Notes: generated from the letters alone by a model not told the origin. A stretch of 64,000 bases of DNA from Herbaspirillum sp. (GCF_017744395.1 NZ_JAGIBI010000003.1:434001-498000), one strand, 5' to 3'; shown: positions 26,820 through 39,351, numbered from the stretch's first letter. Numbers and translations are program-made.

Positions 26820-27620
26820 ATGCAGAAGGAGACTGGCGCCGCTACGCCATCGGACAGCACCGCGCTGTCGCAGGCGCGCCGCGTCGAAAAGGAAGCGTTC
26901 CAGGAAGGCTGGCGGGCCAGCGCCTCGACCATACCGGCGGTGTTCGCCTGGGGCATCGTGTCGGGCATGGCCATGGTCAAGTCGGGGATGAGCATCTTCC
27001 AGTCGCTGGGCATGAGCCTGCTGGTCTATGCGGGGTCGGCGCAGTTCGCGGTGCTGCCGCTGCTGGCGGCTGGCACGCCGCTGCTGGTGGTGTTTTTCAC
27101 GGCGATGATCGTCAATTTGCGCTTCGTCATCTTTTCCGCCGCCGTGGCTCCCCATTTCGAGCATTTGCCCTGGTACCGGCGGGTCTGGTACGGCTTTTTC
27201 AACGGTGACATCTCGATGGCGTTTTTTCCGCAGCGCTTCCCCCTCCATACCGTGGGCCAGCCGGCCGGCAAGATCGGTTTCTTCGCGGCCATCTGCTATC
27301 CCGGCTGGGTCGCGTGGCAACTGGGCGCGACCGTCGGCATCCTGCTGGCCAGCCAGATCCCGGAAAGCTGGAACATCGGCTTTGCCGGCACGCTGGCGCT
27401 GATCGCCATCATGATCCCGATGACCAACAACCTGCCGGCGCTGGCCGGCGTGGCGGTGTCGGGCACCGTCGCGGTGCTGGCGCTGCATTTCCCTTATCGC
27501 CTGGGTTTGCTGGCGGCGATGGTCACGGGTATGGCCGCGGCGCTGGCGGCGGACAAGTTCCTGCCGATGCGCGAGAAAGAGGATGAGGATGAAGACGAGG
27601 GCGGCGAGGTGGCGGCATGA
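26820..27620 (+). CDS. azlC: AzlC-family branched-chain amino acid exporter subunit
   Basis: 266 residues with about 7-8 membrane helices after a hydrophilic N-tail of 35 residues. Family motifs: VFAWGIVSGMAMVKSGMS, LVYAGSAQFAVLPLLAAG and FFTAMIVNLRFVIFSAA. With AzlD it forms an inner-membrane exporter for branched-chain amino acids or related compounds. The stop overlaps the azlD start by 4 bp. An acidic C-terminal tail (REKEDEDEDEGGEV) is notable. Divergent from ilvE. Confidence 0.93.
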   Translation: MQKETGAATPSDSTALSQARRVEKEAFQEGWRASASTIPAVFAWGIVSGMAMVKSGMSIFQSLGMSLLVYAGSAQFAVLPLLAAGTPLLVVFFTAMIVNLRFVIFSAAVAPHFEHLPWYRRVWYGFFNGDISMAFFPQRFPLHTVGQPAGKIGFFAAICYPGWVAWQLGATVGILLASQIPESWNIGFAGTLALIAIMIPMTNNLPALAGVAVSGTVAVLALHFPYRLGLLAAMVTGMAAALAADKFLPMREKEDEDEDEGGEVAA

Positions 27621-27940
27621 GCGATTGGTATGTCTGGGCGGCCATCGCCCTGATGACCTTGTCCACGCTGGTCACCCGCAGCGGCTTCTTCCTGTTCGGC
27701 CACGCCGTCAAGCTGCCGCCCCGGCTCAAGCATGCCCTGAGCTATGCGCCGGCGGCGGCCATGGCGGCCATCGTCATTCCCGACCTGGCGGCCGCTGACG
27801 GCATGGTCGATATCAGCCTGGCCAATCCCAAATTGCTGGCAGGCATCGGCGGCGCGGTTTTCTTCCTGGCAACACGAAGCCTGCTGGGAACTATTGTGGC
27901 GGGAATGGCACTCTTTACCGTATTGAGACTGGTGTTGTAG
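27617..27940 (+). CDS. azlD: AzlD-family small exporter subunit
   Basis: 107 residues with about four short membrane helices. Family features: ALMTLSTLVTRSGFFLFG near the N-terminus and LKHALSYAPAAAMAAIVIPD. Partner of AzlC; translation is coupled by an ATGA overlap. Ends with VLRLVL and is followed by 146 bp to pgk. Confidence 0.93.
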   Translation: MSDWYVWAAIALMTLSTLVTRSGFFLFGHAVKLPPRLKHALSYAPAAAMAAIVIPDLAAADGMVDISLANPKLLAGIGGAVFFLATRSLLGTIVAGMALFTVLRLVL

Positions 27941-28086
27941 GCAGTTGCGGGGCAGTTGACCGGGATTGCCATGCGTCGTCGCCAGCCCAGCGCGGATACC
28001 GGGCGAATTCCCCCAGAAACCGTCTGGAGGCGGGCTGGCTGGAGTAAAATACTGCATTTTTCGCCCTCACCTTCGCATTTGGACTT

Positions 28087-29277
<1,191 letters not shown>

Positions 29278-29288
29278 CAGCATCCATG

Positions 29289-29313
29289 GGGATGCGCGGG
29301 AGATGCGCATCCC
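29289..29313 (+). other. Inverted repeat between pgk and pyk
   Basis: Perfect 9-bp arms GGGATGCGC / GCGCATCCC round a 7-nt loop, 11 bp after the pgk stop; no T tract. A second GC hairpin (CCGCC...GGCGG then TTTT) follows at about 29330-29348. They may tune read-through from pgk to pyk. Confidence 0.4.
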
Positions 29314-29385
29314 GGAATTGGAAACCCGCCCGCCAAGCCGGCGGTTTTCCGCACCCAGTCGAAAAGTCGAAAACAGAGAGTCCTC

Positions 29386-30819
<1,434 letters not shown>

Positions 30820-30845
30820 TTTTTTATCGTTCTGGAGTTCTTATC

Positions 30846-31910
30846 ATGCCTCTCGTCTCTATGCGTCAATTGCTGGACCACGCCGCCGAAAACGGTTACG
30901 GCCTGCCGGCATTCAACGTCAACAACCTGGAGCAGGTCACCGCCATCATGCAGGCGGCCGATGAAGTCGGCGCGCCGGTGATCATGCAAGCCTCGGCCGG
31001 CGCCCGCAAGTATGCCGGCGAAGCCTTCCTGCGCCACCTGATCTCGGCGGCGGTGGAAGCCTATCCGCACATCCCGGTCGTCATGCACCAGGACCACGGC
31101 CAGTCGCCGGCGGTGTGCATGGCCGCGATCAAGTCGGGCTTCTCGTCGGTGATGATGGACGGCTCGCTGATGGAAGACGGCAAGTCGGTCGCCAGCTATG
31201 AATACAACGTCGAAGTCTCGCGCAAGGTGGTCGAGTTCTCGCACGCCATCGGCGTGACCGTGGAAGCCGAACTGGGTGTGCTCGGTTCGCTGGAAACCAT
31301 GAAGGGCGACAAGGAAGACGGCCACGGCGCCGAAGGCACCATGACCCGCGAGCAACTGCTGACCGACGTCAACCAGGCCGCCGACTTCGTCAAGCAGACC
31401 CAGTGCGACGCGCTGGCGATTGCCATCGGCACCTCGCACGGCGCCTACAAGTTCTCGCGCAAGCCGACCGGCGACATCCTGGCGATCGACCGCATCAAGG
31501 AAATCCACGCCCGCATCCCCAACACCCACCTGGTGATGCACGGCTCCTCCTCGGTGCCGCAGGAACTGCTGGCCGAGATCCGCGAATTCGGCGGCGACAT
31601 GAAGGAAACCTACGGCGTGCCGGTCGAAGAGATCCAGGAAGGCATCAAGCACGGCGTGCGCAAGATCAACATCGACACCGACATCCGCCTGGCGATGACC
31701 GGCGCGATCCGCCGCTACCTGTTCGAAAATCCGTCCAAGTTCGACCCGCGCGACTACCTGAAGCCGGCGCGCGAAGCGGCCAAGCTGGTGTGCAAGGCGC
31801 GCTACCTGTCGTTCGGCTGCGAAGGCCAGGCCGGCAAGATCAAGGCGCTGCCGCTGGAGAAGATTGCAGAGAAGTACAAGAAGGGCGAACTGGCGCAAAT
31901 CGTTCAATAA
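30846..31910 (+). CDS. fba: Fructose-bisphosphate aldolase, class II
   Basis: 354 residues from the ATG at 30846 (TTCTGGAG upstream). Zinc-dependent cleavage of fructose-1,6-bisphosphate. The metal site begins with [25 protein letters not shown]-type phosphate loop ([15 protein letters not shown]) and [11 protein letters not shown] with KINIDTDIR follow. This is the longer CbbA-type family common in Betaproteobacteria. Gap of 26 bp after pyk; the unit ends in the terminator at 31942. Confidence 0.98.
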   Translation: MPLVSMRQLLDHAAENGYGLPAFNVNNLEQVTAIMQAADEVGAPVIMQASAGARKYAGEAFLRHLISAAVEAYPHIPVVMHQDHGQSPAVCMAAIKSGFSSVMMDGSLMEDGKSVASYEYNVEVSRKVVEFSHAIGVTVEAELGVLGSLETMKGDKEDGHGAEGTMTREQLLTDVNQAADFVKQTQCDALAIAIGTSHGAYKFSRKPTGDILAIDRIKEIHARIPNTHLVMHGSSSVPQELLAEIREFGGDMKETYGVPVEEIQEGIKHGVRKINIDTDIRLAMTGAIRRYLFENPSKFDPRDYLKPAREAAKLVCKARYLSFGCEGQAGKIKALPLEKIAEKYKKGELAQIVQ

Positions 31911-31941
31911 TTTCAGTTATTCGACGCACGCGCACTAACCG

Positions 31942-31972
31942 ACCGGGACCGTTCACAGCGGTTCCGGTTTTT
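31942..31972 (+). terminator. Terminator of pgk-pyk-fba
   Basis: ACCGGGACCG / CGGTTCCGGT, 10 pairs with one G-T, loop TTCACAG, followed by TTTTTGAC. Confidence 0.85.
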
Positions 31973-31991
31973 GACTTTACGGAATACCACC

Positions 31992-32888
31992 ATGAGCAGT
32001 CTGTACAAATCCTCGATCACTTCCCTGCCGCTGCTGGGCACAGGCAAGGTCCGCGAAAACTACGCCGTCGGCGACGACAAGTTGCTGATCGTGACCACCG
32101 ACCGCCTGTCGGCCTTCGACGTCATCATGAACGAGCCGATTCCCGGCAAGGGCCGCGTGCTGAACCAGATGAGCGACTTCTGGTTCGAGAAGCTGGGCCA
32201 TATCGTGCCCAACCACCTGACCGGCATCGACCCGGCCTCGGTGGTGGCGCCCAATGAAGTGGAGCAGGTGCGCGGACGCGCCGTGGTGGCCAAGCGCCTC
32301 AAGCCGATCCTGGTGGAAGCCGTGGTGCGCGGCTACATCATCGGTTCGGGCTGGAAGGATTACCAGGCGACCGGTGCGATCTGCGGCATCAAGCTGCCGG
32401 CCGGCCTGCAGCAGGCTTCCAAGCTGGAACAGCCGATCTTCACCCCGGCCGCCAAGGCGGATCTGGGCGAGCATGACGAGAACATCAGCTTCGAGGAAAC
32501 CGAGAAGCGCATCGGCACCGAGCTGGCTAACAAGATCCGCGACGTCGCGATCAAGCTGTACGTCGCCGCCGCCGACTACGCCGCCACCCGCGGCATCATC
32601 ATCGCCGACACCAAGTTCGAGTTTGGCCTGGACGACAACGGCGTGCTGCACCTGATGGATGAGGTGCTGACCGCCGATTCCTCGCGCTTCTGGCCGGCCG
32701 ACAGCTACCAGGTCGGTATCTCGCCGCCGTCGTTCGACAAGCAGTTCGTGCGCGATTACCTGGAAACCGTGGACGGCTGGAAGAAGACGCCGCCGGCGCC
32801 GGCGCTGCCGGCCGACGTGATCGAGAAGACCGGCGCCAAGTACCGCGAAGCGCTGGAGCGCCTGACCGGCGAAAAGCTGAAGGACTGA
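31992..32888 (+). CDS. purC: SAICAR synthetase PurC
   Basis: 298 residues, the longer form found in Betaproteobacteria. Purine synthesis: joins CAIR and aspartate. Signatures: [54 protein letters not shown] and [10 protein letters not shown]-like [15 protein letters not shown]. Begins the purC-purE-purK operon with 3 bp to purE. The start at 31992 matches the family N-terminus. Confidence 0.99.
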   Translation: MSSLYKSSITSLPLLGTGKVRENYAVGDDKLLIVTTDRLSAFDVIMNEPIPGKGRVLNQMSDFWFEKLGHIVPNHLTGIDPASVVAPNEVEQVRGRAVVAKRLKPILVEAVVRGYIIGSGWKDYQATGAICGIKLPAGLQQASKLEQPIFTPAAKADLGEHDENISFEETEKRIGTELANKIRDVAIKLYVAAADYAATRGIIIADTKFEFGLDDNGVLHLMDEVLTADSSRFWPADSYQVGISPPSFDKQFVRDYLETVDGWKKTPPAPALPADVIEKTGAKYREALERLTGEKLKD

Positions 32889-32891
32889 ACG

Positions 32892-33392
32892 ATGAGCACC
32901 TCCGCAATCAAGCCGGTGATCGGCGTCGTCATGGGATCGTCCTCGGACTGGGACGTGATGCAGCACGCGGTCGCCATCCTCAAGGATTTCGGCGTCGCGC
33001 ATGAGGCGCAGGTGATTTCCGCGCACCGCATGCCGGACCAGATGTTCGCCTACGCCGAGACCGCGCGCGGGCGCGGCCTGCGCGCCATCATCGCCGGCGC
33101 CGGCGGCGCCGCCCACCTGCCGGGCATGATCGCCGCCAAGACCATCGTGCCGGTGCTGGGCGTGCCGGTGCCCTCCAAGTACCTGCGCGGCGAGGATTCG
33201 CTGTTGTCCATCGTGCAGATGCCCAAGGGCATTCCGGTGGCGACCTACGCCATCGGCGAAGCCGGCGCCGCGAACGCCGCGCTGTCGGCCATCGCCATGC
33301 TGGCGACCACCGACGACGCATTGGCCGCCAAGCTGGAAGCCTTCCGCAAGACCCAGACGCAAGTCGCCCTAGATATGAAATTGCCCGTATGA
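32892..33392 (+). CDS. purE: N5-CAIR mutase PurE
   Basis: 166 residues. Class I PurE, converts N5-CAIR to CAIR. Substrate loop GSSSDWDVM, active-site SAHRMPDQM and [13 protein letters not shown] are all present. ATGA overlap (4 bp) with purK, its partner enzyme, and 3 bp after purC, so three consecutive purine steps are translated together. Confidence 0.99.
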   Translation: MSTSAIKPVIGVVMGSSSDWDVMQHAVAILKDFGVAHEAQVISAHRMPDQMFAYAETARGRGLRAIIAGAGGAAHLPGMIAAKTIVPVLGVPVPSKYLRGEDSLLSIVQMPKGIPVATYAIGEAGAANAALSAIAMLATTDDALAAKLEAFRKTQTQVALDMKLPV

Positions 33393-34594
33393 CCAAGCAG
33401 TCCCAGAAACAAGCCCGTCCCGCCGTTCCTTCGACTACCCCAGCCACCTGGCTGGGCGTGATGGGCGGCGGCCAACTCGGCCGCATGTTCGCCCATGCCG
33501 CGCAAAGCATGGGCTTCAAGGTCGCCGTGCTGGAGGCCGACGCCGATTGCCCGGCCGGGCAGGTGGCGGATCGCTTGCTGGCCGCGCCTTATGACGATGC
33601 CAAGGCTTTGGCCGAGTTGGGCGGTTTGTGCGCCGCCGTGACTACCGAATTCGAAAACGTCTCGGCGCAAAGCCTGGCGACCCTGGCGGGACAGACCTTC
33701 GTGGCGCCTGCGGCAAGCGGCGTATCGATCGCCCAGGACCGCACAGCCGAGAAGGCTTTCTTCACCGAATGCGGCAGCCGTTCCGGCGTGCTGCCGGCGC
33801 CGCACCGCGTGATCAATACCGCCGCCGACATCGACGGCATCGGCGACGACCTGCTGCCCGGTATCCTGAAGACCGCACGCATGGGTTACGACGGCAAGGG
33901 CCAGGTGCGCGTGCGCACGCAAGACGAAGTGCGCGCTGCCTTCGCCGGCATGCAGGGCGTGACCTGTGTGCTGGAAAAGATGCTGCCGCTGGCTTATGAA
34001 GTTTCGGTGCTGGTGGCGCGCGGCGACGACGGCCAGGCCGTGGTCTATCCGATCGCCGAGAACGTGCACCGCGACGGCATCCTGTTCACCACGACCGTGC
34101 CCGGCCCCAACATCAAGCCGGAAGCAGCCGCGCGTGCGCAGCAGGCCGCGTTGCAGATCATCGACGGCTTGCATTATGTGGGCGTGCTGTGCATCGAATT
34201 CTTCGTGCTGCAGGACGGCTCGCTGGTGGTCAACGAAATGGCGCCGCGTCCGCACAACAGCGGCCACTACACCATCGACGCCTGCGTCACCAGTCAGTTC
34301 GAGCAGCAGGCGCGCGCGATGGCGCGCTTGCCGTTGGGCGACGCGCGCCAGCATTCGCCGGCGGTGATGCTGAACATCCTGGGCGACGTCTGGTACGAAG
34401 GCGCGGGCGAGAACGTGCGCGAACCGGCATGGGAGCAAGTGCTGGCATTGCCCGGCGCGCATCTGCACCTGTACGGCAAGGCCGAACCGCGCCGTGGCCG
34501 CAAGATGGGCCACGTGACCTTCACCGGCGCCACGATGGAAGATGCGCAACGGCAGCTCGCTGCCGCCTGCGCCATCCTCGGCATCGCGCTTTAA
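33389..34594 (+). CDS. purK: N5-CAIR synthetase PurK
   Basis: 401 residues. ATP-grasp enzyme that carboxylates AIR with bicarbonate. N-terminal [23 protein letters not shown]-grasp [17 protein letters not shown] and [38 protein letters not shown] follow. Overlaps purE by 4 bp. The first 20 residues are a variable tail. Confidence 0.98.
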   Translation: MTKQSQKQARPAVPSTTPATWLGVMGGGQLGRMFAHAAQSMGFKVAVLEADADCPAGQVADRLLAAPYDDAKALAELGGLCAAVTTEFENVSAQSLATLAGQTFVAPAASGVSIAQDRTAEKAFFTECGSRSGVLPAPHRVINTAADIDGIGDDLLPGILKTARMGYDGKGQVRVRTQDEVRAAFAGMQGVTCVLEKMLPLAYEVSVLVARGDDGQAVVYPIAENVHRDGILFTTTVPGPNIKPEAAARAQQAALQIIDGLHYVGVLCIEFFVLQDGSLVVNEMAPRPHNSGHYTIDACVTSQFEQQARAMARLPLGDARQHSPAVMLNILGDVWYEGAGENVREPAWEQVLALPGAHLHLYGKAEPRRGRKMGHVTFTGATMEDAQRQLAAACAILGIAL

Positions 34595-34611
34595 GCCGGC
34601 GGGACGCAACC

Positions 34612-35661
34612 ATGAGCGACGACAAGCGTATTCCCCACGAACAAGCGATCGATGCGGCCGCCGTGATGCTGGCCGCGCGCAAGCTGGAGCAGGGCAAGCT
34701 GGTGGCGTTCCCGACCGAGACGGTCTACGGCCTTGGCGGCGATGCCGAAAACCCCGCGGCAATTGCGGCGATCTATGCCGCCAAGGGGCGTCCGGCCAAC
34801 CATCCGGTGATCGTGCATATTGCGCCCGAGGCCGACATCGGCTACTGGGCGGCATCGGTGCCGGTGGAGGCGCGCCGCCTGATCGCTTCATTCTGGCCGG
34901 GGCCGCTGACGCTGATCTTGAAACGCGCGCCGCACATTCCCGACGCCGTCGCCGGCGGCCAGGATACGGTGGGCGTGCGTTGCCCGTCGCATCCGGTGGC
35001 GCAGGCGCTGCTGCGCGAATTCCGCGGCGGCAAGGGCGGCATCGCCGGCCCCTCCGCCAACAAATTCGGACACGTCAGCCCCACCACCGCCGCGCATGTG
35101 CGCGAAGAATTCGGCGACGATGAAAGCAGCCTGGTCGATTACGTGCTCGATGGCGGCCAGAGCGAGGTCGGGATCGAGTCGACCATCGTCGACCTCAGCC
35201 GCATCGATACCCATGGTCCGGTGCTGCTGCGTCCGGGCCAGATCAGTTCCGAACAGATCGCCGCGGTGCTGGGCGCCGCGCCTGCCGCGCCGGATGCCGC
35301 CGCGCCGCGCGCTTCGGGGACGCTGGATGCGCACTACGCGCCGCATACGCCGGTGGTGCAGGTGAGCCCGGAAGAAGTACCGCAGGTGCTCGCCAGGCTG
35401 CACGCGCAGAACAAGACAGCGGCGCTGATCCACCGCGCGCCGCAACCGCCCCAGGTATTCGCCGCCCGGCGCATGCCGCAAGAGGCGGATGCCTATGCGC
35501 ACGACATCTATGCCGCCTTGCGCGACATGGATCACGCCGGCGCCGACATCATCGTCGTCGAGGCGCTTCCTGTGACTGGACAATGGCAAGGAGTGAACGA
35601 CCGTTTGCGCCGCGCCGCCTTCGATTCCATTGGCATCCTGTCACGCCTGACCGGCGCCTGA
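34612..35661 (+). CDS. Threonylcarbamoyl-AMP synthase, Sua5 type
   Basis: 349 residues from the ATG at 34612, 17 bp after purK. N-terminal YrdC/TsaC domain (about 15-210) with LVAFPTETVYGLGGDAENP, KGRPANHPVIVHI and GPSANKFGHVSPTTAAHV; C-terminal Sua5 domain (about 225-345). Makes the threonylcarbamoyl-AMP used for t6A37 of ANN-decoding tRNAs. The two-domain Sua5 form is complete. It is co-directional with the pur genes and probably read through from them. Confidence 0.95.
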   Translation: MSDDKRIPHEQAIDAAAVMLAARKLEQGKLVAFPTETVYGLGGDAENPAAIAAIYAAKGRPANHPVIVHIAPEADIGYWAASVPVEARRLIASFWPGPLTLILKRAPHIPDAVAGGQDTVGVRCPSHPVAQALLREFRGGKGGIAGPSANKFGHVSPTTAAHVREEFGDDESSLVDYVLDGGQSEVGIESTIVDLSRIDTHGPVLLRPGQISSEQIAAVLGAAPAAPDAAAPRASGTLDAHYAPHTPVVQVSPEEVPQVLARLHAQNKTAALIHRAPQPPQVFAARRMPQEADAYAHDIYAALRDMDHAGADIIVVEALPVTGQWQGVNDRLRRAAFDSIGILSRLTGA

Positions 35662-35972
35662 GCGCGCCGTCTTCCCCTTCCTCATAGCTCTGCCATTCGC
35701 GCCAGTACTGACCTTTTGGTCAGTTGCTGGTTGTCAAAACAAGACAGCGGGTAACATCGTCTATACAAATTGTCACAAAGCTGGCATAGTATCTTCAAAG
35801 AATAGCACGCGCGTTCTTTTTGCTTGATGTAAGTAAGCACCGAGGGGCGGTAACCCTGAATTAGGTAGAAAAATCAAAAAACGGTAAACCAGCCGTTGGA
35901 AAACAAGCCTGCCGGTATTAACCGGGGGAATAAAAATCGGGGCGCAGCCCCCAATTACTTGGAGACGTATAA
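35662..35972. other. Intergenic region upstream of ompW-type gene
   Basis: 311 bp, clearly AT-richer than the coding DNA. It holds the palindrome at 35707-35724, several A-rich runs and the ribosome site TTGGAGA of the OmpW gene. The proposed start would leave a long leader. No gene seen. Confidence 0.5.
35707..35724. promoter_or_regulatory. Palindrome, possible operator or weak terminator
   Basis: ACTGACC-TTTT-GGTCAGT, perfect 7-bp arms extended outwards by CCAG / CTGG with small mismatches. This looks like an operator of the TetR class, but no regulator gene is near; it could also be a weak terminator of the sua5 transcript. Confidence 0.35.
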
Positions 35973-36704
35973 ATGAAGAAACAATTTTCCCTTTTGCCCA
36001 AGATCGCAGCGCTGTCCGTGATGGCTGCATTCGCCGCTCCGGCGATGGCGCAAAGCGCTGGCAGCAATATCGTCAACCTAGGTTGGTTTCATTTTACGCC
36101 ACGTGATTCCAGCGATCCGATTCGCGTCACCAGCCCGCTCCAAACGACATTGGCAGGTTCGGGATCCTCGGTCTCCAACGCAGATACCGTGGGTTTTGCT
36201 TTCACGCACTTCTTCACTGACAACGTTGCACTGACTGCTGACCTGGGCATCCCGCCGACATTCAAACTCAATGGCAGCGGCACCCTGGCAGGCGTCGGTG
36301 AACTGGGTAGCGCGAAGCAGTGGAGCCCGGCACTGGTCGCAAAATATTATTTCGGCGAGGCGAAGTCGGCATTCCGTCCTTTTGTCGGTTTGGGTATTAC
36401 CTACGTGTGGTATGACGATGTCAACCTGACCTCCAACTTCCAGCGCACCATCGGCACTCGCTTCGGCAATCCCAACTCCCCGACCAGTGCAAATCTGAGC
36501 AGCTCGTGGGCGCCGGTGTTCAATTTGGGTGGTGTCTATAACATCGACGACAAATGGTCGGTTGGCTTGTCGGTTTCCTACATTCCGTTGAAAACCAAGG
36601 CTGAGCTGACGACGACCAATACCGCCCTGGGTACGGTTCGTTCGGAAACTGAAGTTAAGATCAATCCGGTGGTGACATTCCTGTCCGTCGGCTACAAGTT
36701 CTGA
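35973..36704 (+). CDS. OmpW-family outer-membrane protein
   Basis: 243 residues. Sec signal peptide (MKKQFSLLPKIAALSVMAAF, cut after AMA-Q at about 26), then an eight-stranded beta-barrel pattern. Family features: NIVNLGWFHFTPRDSS, KYYFGEAKSAFRPFVGLGIT with Y-W, SSSWAPVFNLGGVYNIDDKW and a terminal VTFLSVGYKF with the C-terminal Phe used for barrel assembly. OmpW forms small hydrophobic channels and is often stress- or oxygen-regulated. Single gene ending in the strong hairpin at 36720. Confidence 0.95.
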   Translation: MKKQFSLLPKIAALSVMAAFAAPAMAQSAGSNIVNLGWFHFTPRDSSDPIRVTSPLQTTLAGSGSSVSNADTVGFAFTHFFTDNVALTADLGIPPTFKLNGSGTLAGVGELGSAKQWSPALVAKYYFGEAKSAFRPFVGLGITYVWYDDVNLTSNFQRTIGTRFGNPNSPTSANLSSSWAPVFNLGGVYNIDDKWSVGLSVSYIPLKTKAELTTTNTALGTVRSETEVKINPVVTFLSVGYKF

Positions 36705-36719
36705 TTTGAATCAGTACCA

Positions 36720-36751
36720 AATAAAAAAGCGCCTTCGGGCGCTTTTTTATT
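36720..36751. terminator. Bidirectional terminator, ompW-type gene and flavin reductase gene
   Basis: 14-bp perfect arms (AATAAAAAAGCGCC and complement) with TTCG loop at 36734-36737, A tract before and T6 after. Confidence 0.95.
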
Positions 36752-36792
36752 GCTTGCATCAAAGTTAGGGCAAGCCTTTGCAGGATCGCGGA

Positions 36793-37302
36793 TCACACAT
36801 CATCCGTCTTGATGAAGCGGCCGTTATGAAATACCAGCGCCGCCTGCGGCTGTACTTCGCAATGCTCCACCTCACCGACGAAAATCACATGATCGCCTTC
36901 AGGATACTGGCTGCGATTGTGGCATTCGAACCAGGCCGAGGCGCCATCCAGCACCGGTTGCCCGGTACGCGAGAGCGAGTAGGCAATACCTTCGAATCGG
37001 TTCTCTTTTTTGCTGGCGAACTGCTGGGCGATGTGCGCTTGATCGGCACTTAGGATGTTGATGACATAGTGCGAATTGCCCGAGAAAACCGGCAGGCTGT
37101 TGGCCTTCGTGCCCAGACTCCACAGCACCAGCGGCGGGTCCAGCGAAACCGAATTGAAGGAGCTGGCGGTCAGGCCGAGCAAGGTGCCGTCGGCCAGGCG
37201 CGTGGTGATGACCGTCACGCCGGTGGCGAACTGGGACAGGGCCTGGCGGAAATGGGCGGCGTCGAATTCGCGCGACTCGGCGCGCGGAAAGCGTGTGTGC
37301 AT
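36793..37302 (-). CDS. Flavin reductase family protein
   Basis: 169 residues from the ATG at 37302. FMN-binding split-barrel: FRQALSQFATGVTVITTRLA, LTASSFNSVSLDPPLVLWSL, and the C-terminal GDHVIFVGEVEHCEV. Such enzymes supply reduced FMN or FAD to a two-component monooxygenase; none is adjacent. Convergent with ompW, divergent from msrA, 178 bp away. Confidence 0.93.
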   Translation of the reverse strand: MHTRFPRAESREFDAAHFRQALSQFATGVTVITTRLADGTLLGLTASSFNSVSLDPPLVLWSLGTKANSLPVFSGNSHYVINILSADQAHIAQQFASKKENRFEGIAYSLSRTGQPVLDGASAWFECHNRSQYPEGDHVIFVGEVEHCEVQPQAALVFHNGRFIKTDDV

Positions 37303-37480
37303 CGAAGATATGGGGGTTGTTTCGAAATGGCGGCGCCCGCAAGCGCAATGGCCGGATATACGAATGATAACGGATCGCGGCATGTCCTGCCGCCCTATTG
37401 GTGCGTGTCAACAAAGCCGTACGGCAGCCGCCGTTTTGCGTTAGAGTTTTACTAATGCAATTGAGAACGGGGAGGTCATT

Positions 37481-38014
37481 ATGGCTGGCGAAATCGCAGT
37501 GCTGGGCGGCGGTTGCTTCTGGTGCCTGGAGGCGGTCTATCAGCAGGTCAAGGGCGTTGAGTCGGTGGAGTCGGGCTATACCGGCGGCGCGCTCGCCAAT
37601 CCCAGCTACGAGCAGGTTTGCGGCGGCCAGACCGGCCACGCGGAAGTGGTGAAACTGGCTTTCGATCCGCAAACCATCAGTTATCGGGAAATCCTGGAGA
37701 TATTCTTCACCATCCATGACCCGACCACACTGAACCGGCAAGGCAACGATGTCGGCACCCAATACCGTTCCGTCATCTATTACCAGGACGAGCGGCAGCA
37801 CGAGACCGCCAGGCATGTCATCGCCGAAATGGCGTTGGTGTGGGATGCGCCGATCGTCACTGAACTCAGTCCGCCTCAGCCTTATTACAAGGCCGAGGAT
37901 TACCACCAGAATTATTTCCAGCAGCATCCTTTCCAGGGATATTGCGCGTTCGTGGTGGCGCCCAAGGTGGCGAAATTGCGCGAGGTCTTCGCCGAGAAGA
38001 GCAAGCCGGAATAA
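37481..38014 (+). CDS. msrA: Peptide methionine sulfoxide reductase MsrA
   Basis: 177 residues. Reduces methionine-S-sulfoxide in proteins. Catalytic C12 in GGGCFWCLEAVY, with further signatures ESGYTGG and GNDVGTQYRSVIYY. Possible resolving cysteines occur at VCGG (near 47) and GYCAFVV (near 150). Single-domain, no MsrB fusion. Strong ribosome site GGGGAGG before the ATG. It ends in the shared hairpin at 38041. Confidence 0.98.
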   Translation: MAGEIAVLGGGCFWCLEAVYQQVKGVESVESGYTGGALANPSYEQVCGGQTGHAEVVKLAFDPQTISYREILEIFFTIHDPTTLNRQGNDVGTQYRSVIYYQDERQHETARHVIAEMALVWDAPIVTELSPPQPYYKAEDYHQNYFQQHPFQGYCAFVVAPKVAKLREVFAEKSKPE

Positions 38015-38040
38015 GCGCGGCCCTGTATGGGGCAAGAAAG

Positions 38041-38078
38041 AAACGGGCAGCGGATCATCCGCATGCCCGTTTTCTTTT
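38041..38078. terminator. Bidirectional terminator, msrA and cfa
   Basis: AAACGGGCA / TGCCCGTTT arms with an inner GCGGAT / ATCCGC stem, followed by TCTTTT on the plus strand and by TTTCTTTC on the minus strand. Confidence 0.85.
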
Positions 38079-38083
38079 GGACT

Positions 38084-39295
38084 TTACTTGCCGTAGATGT
38101 AGTTGCGCGACCACGGCAAGCCTTGCGCGCTGGTGTTGGCCTTGGTGCAAACCACTTGATACAGCGAAATCCAGTCGCGCTCGAAGCCATAGGCGCTGCC
38201 CGCCAGGTAGACGCGCCAGATGCGGTAGCGCTTCTCGTCGGTGGCCTGGCGGATGGCATCGGCGTTGGCCTCGAAGTTGTCGGCCCAGATGCCGCAGGTC
38301 CTGGCATAGTGGCGGCGCAGGTTTTCCACGTCGAAAGCCTCCAGCCCGCCTTCCTGCATGGTCTTCAGGACCACGCTGATATGCGGCAGCTCACCGGCCG
38401 GGAACACGTACTTGTCGATGAATTCGCCGGCGCCGTAAGGCGATTCGCCGTTGTCGATGTCGGTGGTGGTGATGCCGTGGTTCATCGCCATGCCGCCGTC
38501 GGCCAGCAGGTTGTGGATCTGCCTGAAATACAGCGGCAGATTCTTGATGCCGACGTGTTCGAACATGCCCACGCTGGTAATGCGGTCGAAGGTGCCGGTG
38601 ACGTCGCGGTAGTCCTGCAGGCGGATCTCGATCCGGTCGGCGAGGCCGGCGCGCTCCACGCGTTCCCTGGCCAGCGCGTACTGGTTCTGCGACAGGGTGA
38701 TGCCCACGCACCTGGCGCCGAACTTTTGCGCCGCGCGCAGCACCAGCGCGCCCCAGCCGCAGCCGATGTCAAGCAGGGTCTGGCCGGGTTTGAGCTGGAT
38801 CTTATTGAGGATGTGGTCGATCTTCTTGATCTGTGCCGCGCCCAGGTCCTCGTCGCCGTTTTCGAAGTAGGCGCAGGAATACACCATGTTCTCGTCGAGG
38901 AACAGCTTGTAGAAGTCGTTGGAGACGTCGTAGTGGTACTGGATCGCCTCCGCATCCTTCTTCCTGGTGTGGGTCACGCTGCGCACCATGCGTCCCAGCT
39001 TGCCTTCGGCCTTGAGCGTGTTGGAGGCCAGCGCGTTGGCTACGCTGATGATGTTCTTGACCGCGCCGTCGACCTCGATCCTGCCCTCGACGTAGGCCTC
39101 GCCGAGGTTGGCGAGAGAGGGGTTTAGCAGGGAGGTGATGGCCGATGCCTGCGGCACTTTCAGCGTGACTTCCGGGGCTCCCTGGCTGAAGTCGTATTGC
39201 TGGCCGTTCCACAGCACCAGCCGCAGCGGCAGCGGCAGCGCCGACACGTTGCGTACATTCTCTACCCAGGCGTTAAGCTTCTTTTCCCAAAACAC
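38084..39295 (-). CDS. cfa: Cyclopropane-fatty-acyl-phospholipid synthase
   Basis: 403 residues. SAM-dependent methyl transfer onto double bonds of membrane lipids. N-terminal lipid-related domain (about 1-130), then the Cfa core with YHYDVSNDFYKLFLDENMVY, SAM site LLDIGCGWGALVLRAAQKFG, GITLSQNQYALARERV and SVGMFEHVGIKN. It follows pdxH on the minus strand after 56 bp and may be co-transcribed with it. Membrane-associated by lipid binding, no membrane helix. Confidence 0.96.
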   Translation of the reverse strand: MFWEKKLNAWVENVRNVSALPLPLRLVLWNGQQYDFSQGAPEVTLKVPQASAITSLLNPSLANLGEAYVEGRIEVDGAVKNIISVANALASNTLKAEGKLGRMVRSVTHTRKKDAEAIQYHYDVSNDFYKLFLDENMVYSCAYFENGDEDLGAAQIKKIDHILNKIQLKPGQTLLDIGCGWGALVLRAAQKFGARCVGITLSQNQYALARERVERAGLADRIEIRLQDYRDVTGTFDRITSVGMFEHVGIKNLPLYFRQIHNLLADGGMAMNHGITTTDIDNGESPYGAGEFIDKYVFPAGELPHISVVLKTMQEGGLEAFDVENLRRHYARTCGIWADNFEANADAIRQATDEKRYRIWRVYLAGSAYGFERDWISLYQVVCTKANTSAQGLPWSRNYIYGK

Positions 39296-39351
39296 GATAT
39301 TCCTCCGCGTAGTGACGTGAATGCTTAACAGCCCCGTTCACGCTCGCGGGA

